Of a stretch of 64,000 nucleotides of DNA, positions 63,801 through 64,000 are shown one piece after another (the stretch's first letter is position 1; every line of letters starts with the position of its first letter). The DNA is from Zygnema cylindricum (taxonomy: Eukaryota; Streptophyta; Zygnematophyceae; Zygnematales; Zygnemataceae), in NCBI GenBank assembly GCA_037447655.1, contig JBBHKE010002549.1:1-64000 (forward strand), given 5' to 3'. Under the pieces are notes generated by a model. It was given only the letters and a program-made list of their open reading frames with translations. It had not been told where the DNA came from and searched no databases. The position numbers and the translations under genes were made by a program.

Positions 63801-64000
63801 TTCCCTGTGCCTAATAGCACATGCTGAAAGTTGCAGTAGGTTCCATTACTTTTATTCAGGGTGTTATCTGATGTGCTGCAATTACGTTATTTCTCTAAAA
63901 ATCAGTATGTATTTTGGTTTCTCCTTGCAGGAAATGGAAACCCTTTGGATGTGAATACTTCCCTGGCTCAGACTGTTCCGTCGGAGAAAATTGAGATTCC
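58280..64000 (+). CDS. UBP14: UBP14/USP5-like deubiquitinase, N-terminal part (3' end outside window)
   Basis: UBP14/USP5 takes apart free ubiquitin chains. Exons: 58280-58375, 58558-58723, 59399-59511, 61273-61609, 62163-62309, 62560-62727, 63033-63126, 63481-63584 and 63931 onward, all GT-AG with agreeing phases. Seen: MDAIRQAMHHVCIPNAST, EECCITFDTP, GGLFVDLSSFLAFGRDCVEW, KKPTLLAIG, and the ZnF-UBP domain (about 175-237) with WKCAKC, NLWLNLTDGSILCGRRNW, GGNNHAVEHYETMKYPLAVK and LGTITADL. Expected next is the conserved DPLLAEHLAHFGI stretch and the Cys box; instead at least 194 residues of Gly/Ser/Asn-rich, non-conserved sequence follow over five exons, with a basic KRGKRRKP cluster that could be a nuclear localisation signal. 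The catalytic domain must lie past the window end, if present. Confidence 0.9.
59524..59780. mobile_element. MITE-like segment just inside UBP14 intron 3
   Basis: ACTGCCCATCGCCATTATAG begins 13 bases after the exon 3 donor and matches the TACACTGCCCATCG tip. The right side has TAGAGTAATCAAG- and ATGTACAGTGTAC. The interior (CCACTTAACTAAATTGTG) resembles 42915 and 54100. Confidence 0.5.
59781..61272 (+). other. UBP14 intron 3, remainder
   Basis: Non-coding, AT-rich. The frames at 60071-60271, 60302-60553 and 61040-61378 have no family features, and the last only runs into the true exon 4 in another frame. Confidence 0.6.
63711..63795. repeat. (CT)n microsatellite in UBP14 intron 8
   Basis: About 42 perfect CT units in a row between exons 8 and 9. 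Confidence 0.98.

Noticed and set aside
1-64000. CRISPR array, operon, riboswitch or bacterial defence system
   Set aside because: The genes are intron-rich and nuclear in type. The tandem arrays have no regular repeat-spacer structure.

Overview
The window looks like nuclear DNA of a streptophyte, either a streptophyte alga or an early-diverging land plant. Five gene families with clear plant relatives are present, two of them chloroplast-targeted (an inactive FtsH-like import-motor ATPase and YCF54). Genes have many introns with GT-AG borders, base composition is AT-rich, and intergenic and intronic DNA is packed with short non-autonomous transposons and local tandem repeats. The sequence alone does not give the genus. 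There is one assembly gap (N-run, 54877-55210).

Layout. 1-3742 (+): 3' end of a UBP26/USP48-type histone H2B deubiquitinase. 7360-8670 (+): intact ELM2/SANT chromatin protein. 10560-15161 (-) and 19720-25330 (+): two inverted copies of one unit, made of a long acidic-protein ORF, a relic of one UBP26 exon and a relic of the ELM2/SANT gene. The acidic ORF is intact only in the first copy; in the second it is interrupted by a PIF/Harbinger-like insertion. 25350-31830: transposon-rich DNA with nested MITE and hAT-type elements, tRNA-like sequences and a 158-bp tandem repeat. 31835-46378 (-): FTSHI5-type gene in 14 exons. 47376-49355 (+): YCF54 in 3 exons, head to head with FTSHI5. 52026-56935 (-): rRNA-processing protein EFG1 in 6 exons. 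58280-64000 (+): 5' part of a UBP14/USP5-type deubiquitinase, which runs off the window.

How the genes relate. The right half is ordinary housekeeping: chloroplast protein import (FTSHI5), chlorophyll synthesis (YCF54), ribosome biogenesis (EFG1) and ubiquitin recycling (UBP14). The left half couples two chromatin regulators, UBP26 and ELM2/SANT. Parts of both were copied next to an unrelated acidic protein and then rearranged. I reconstructed exons by hand from reading frame, splice borders and remembered family conservation. No alignment or search was run.
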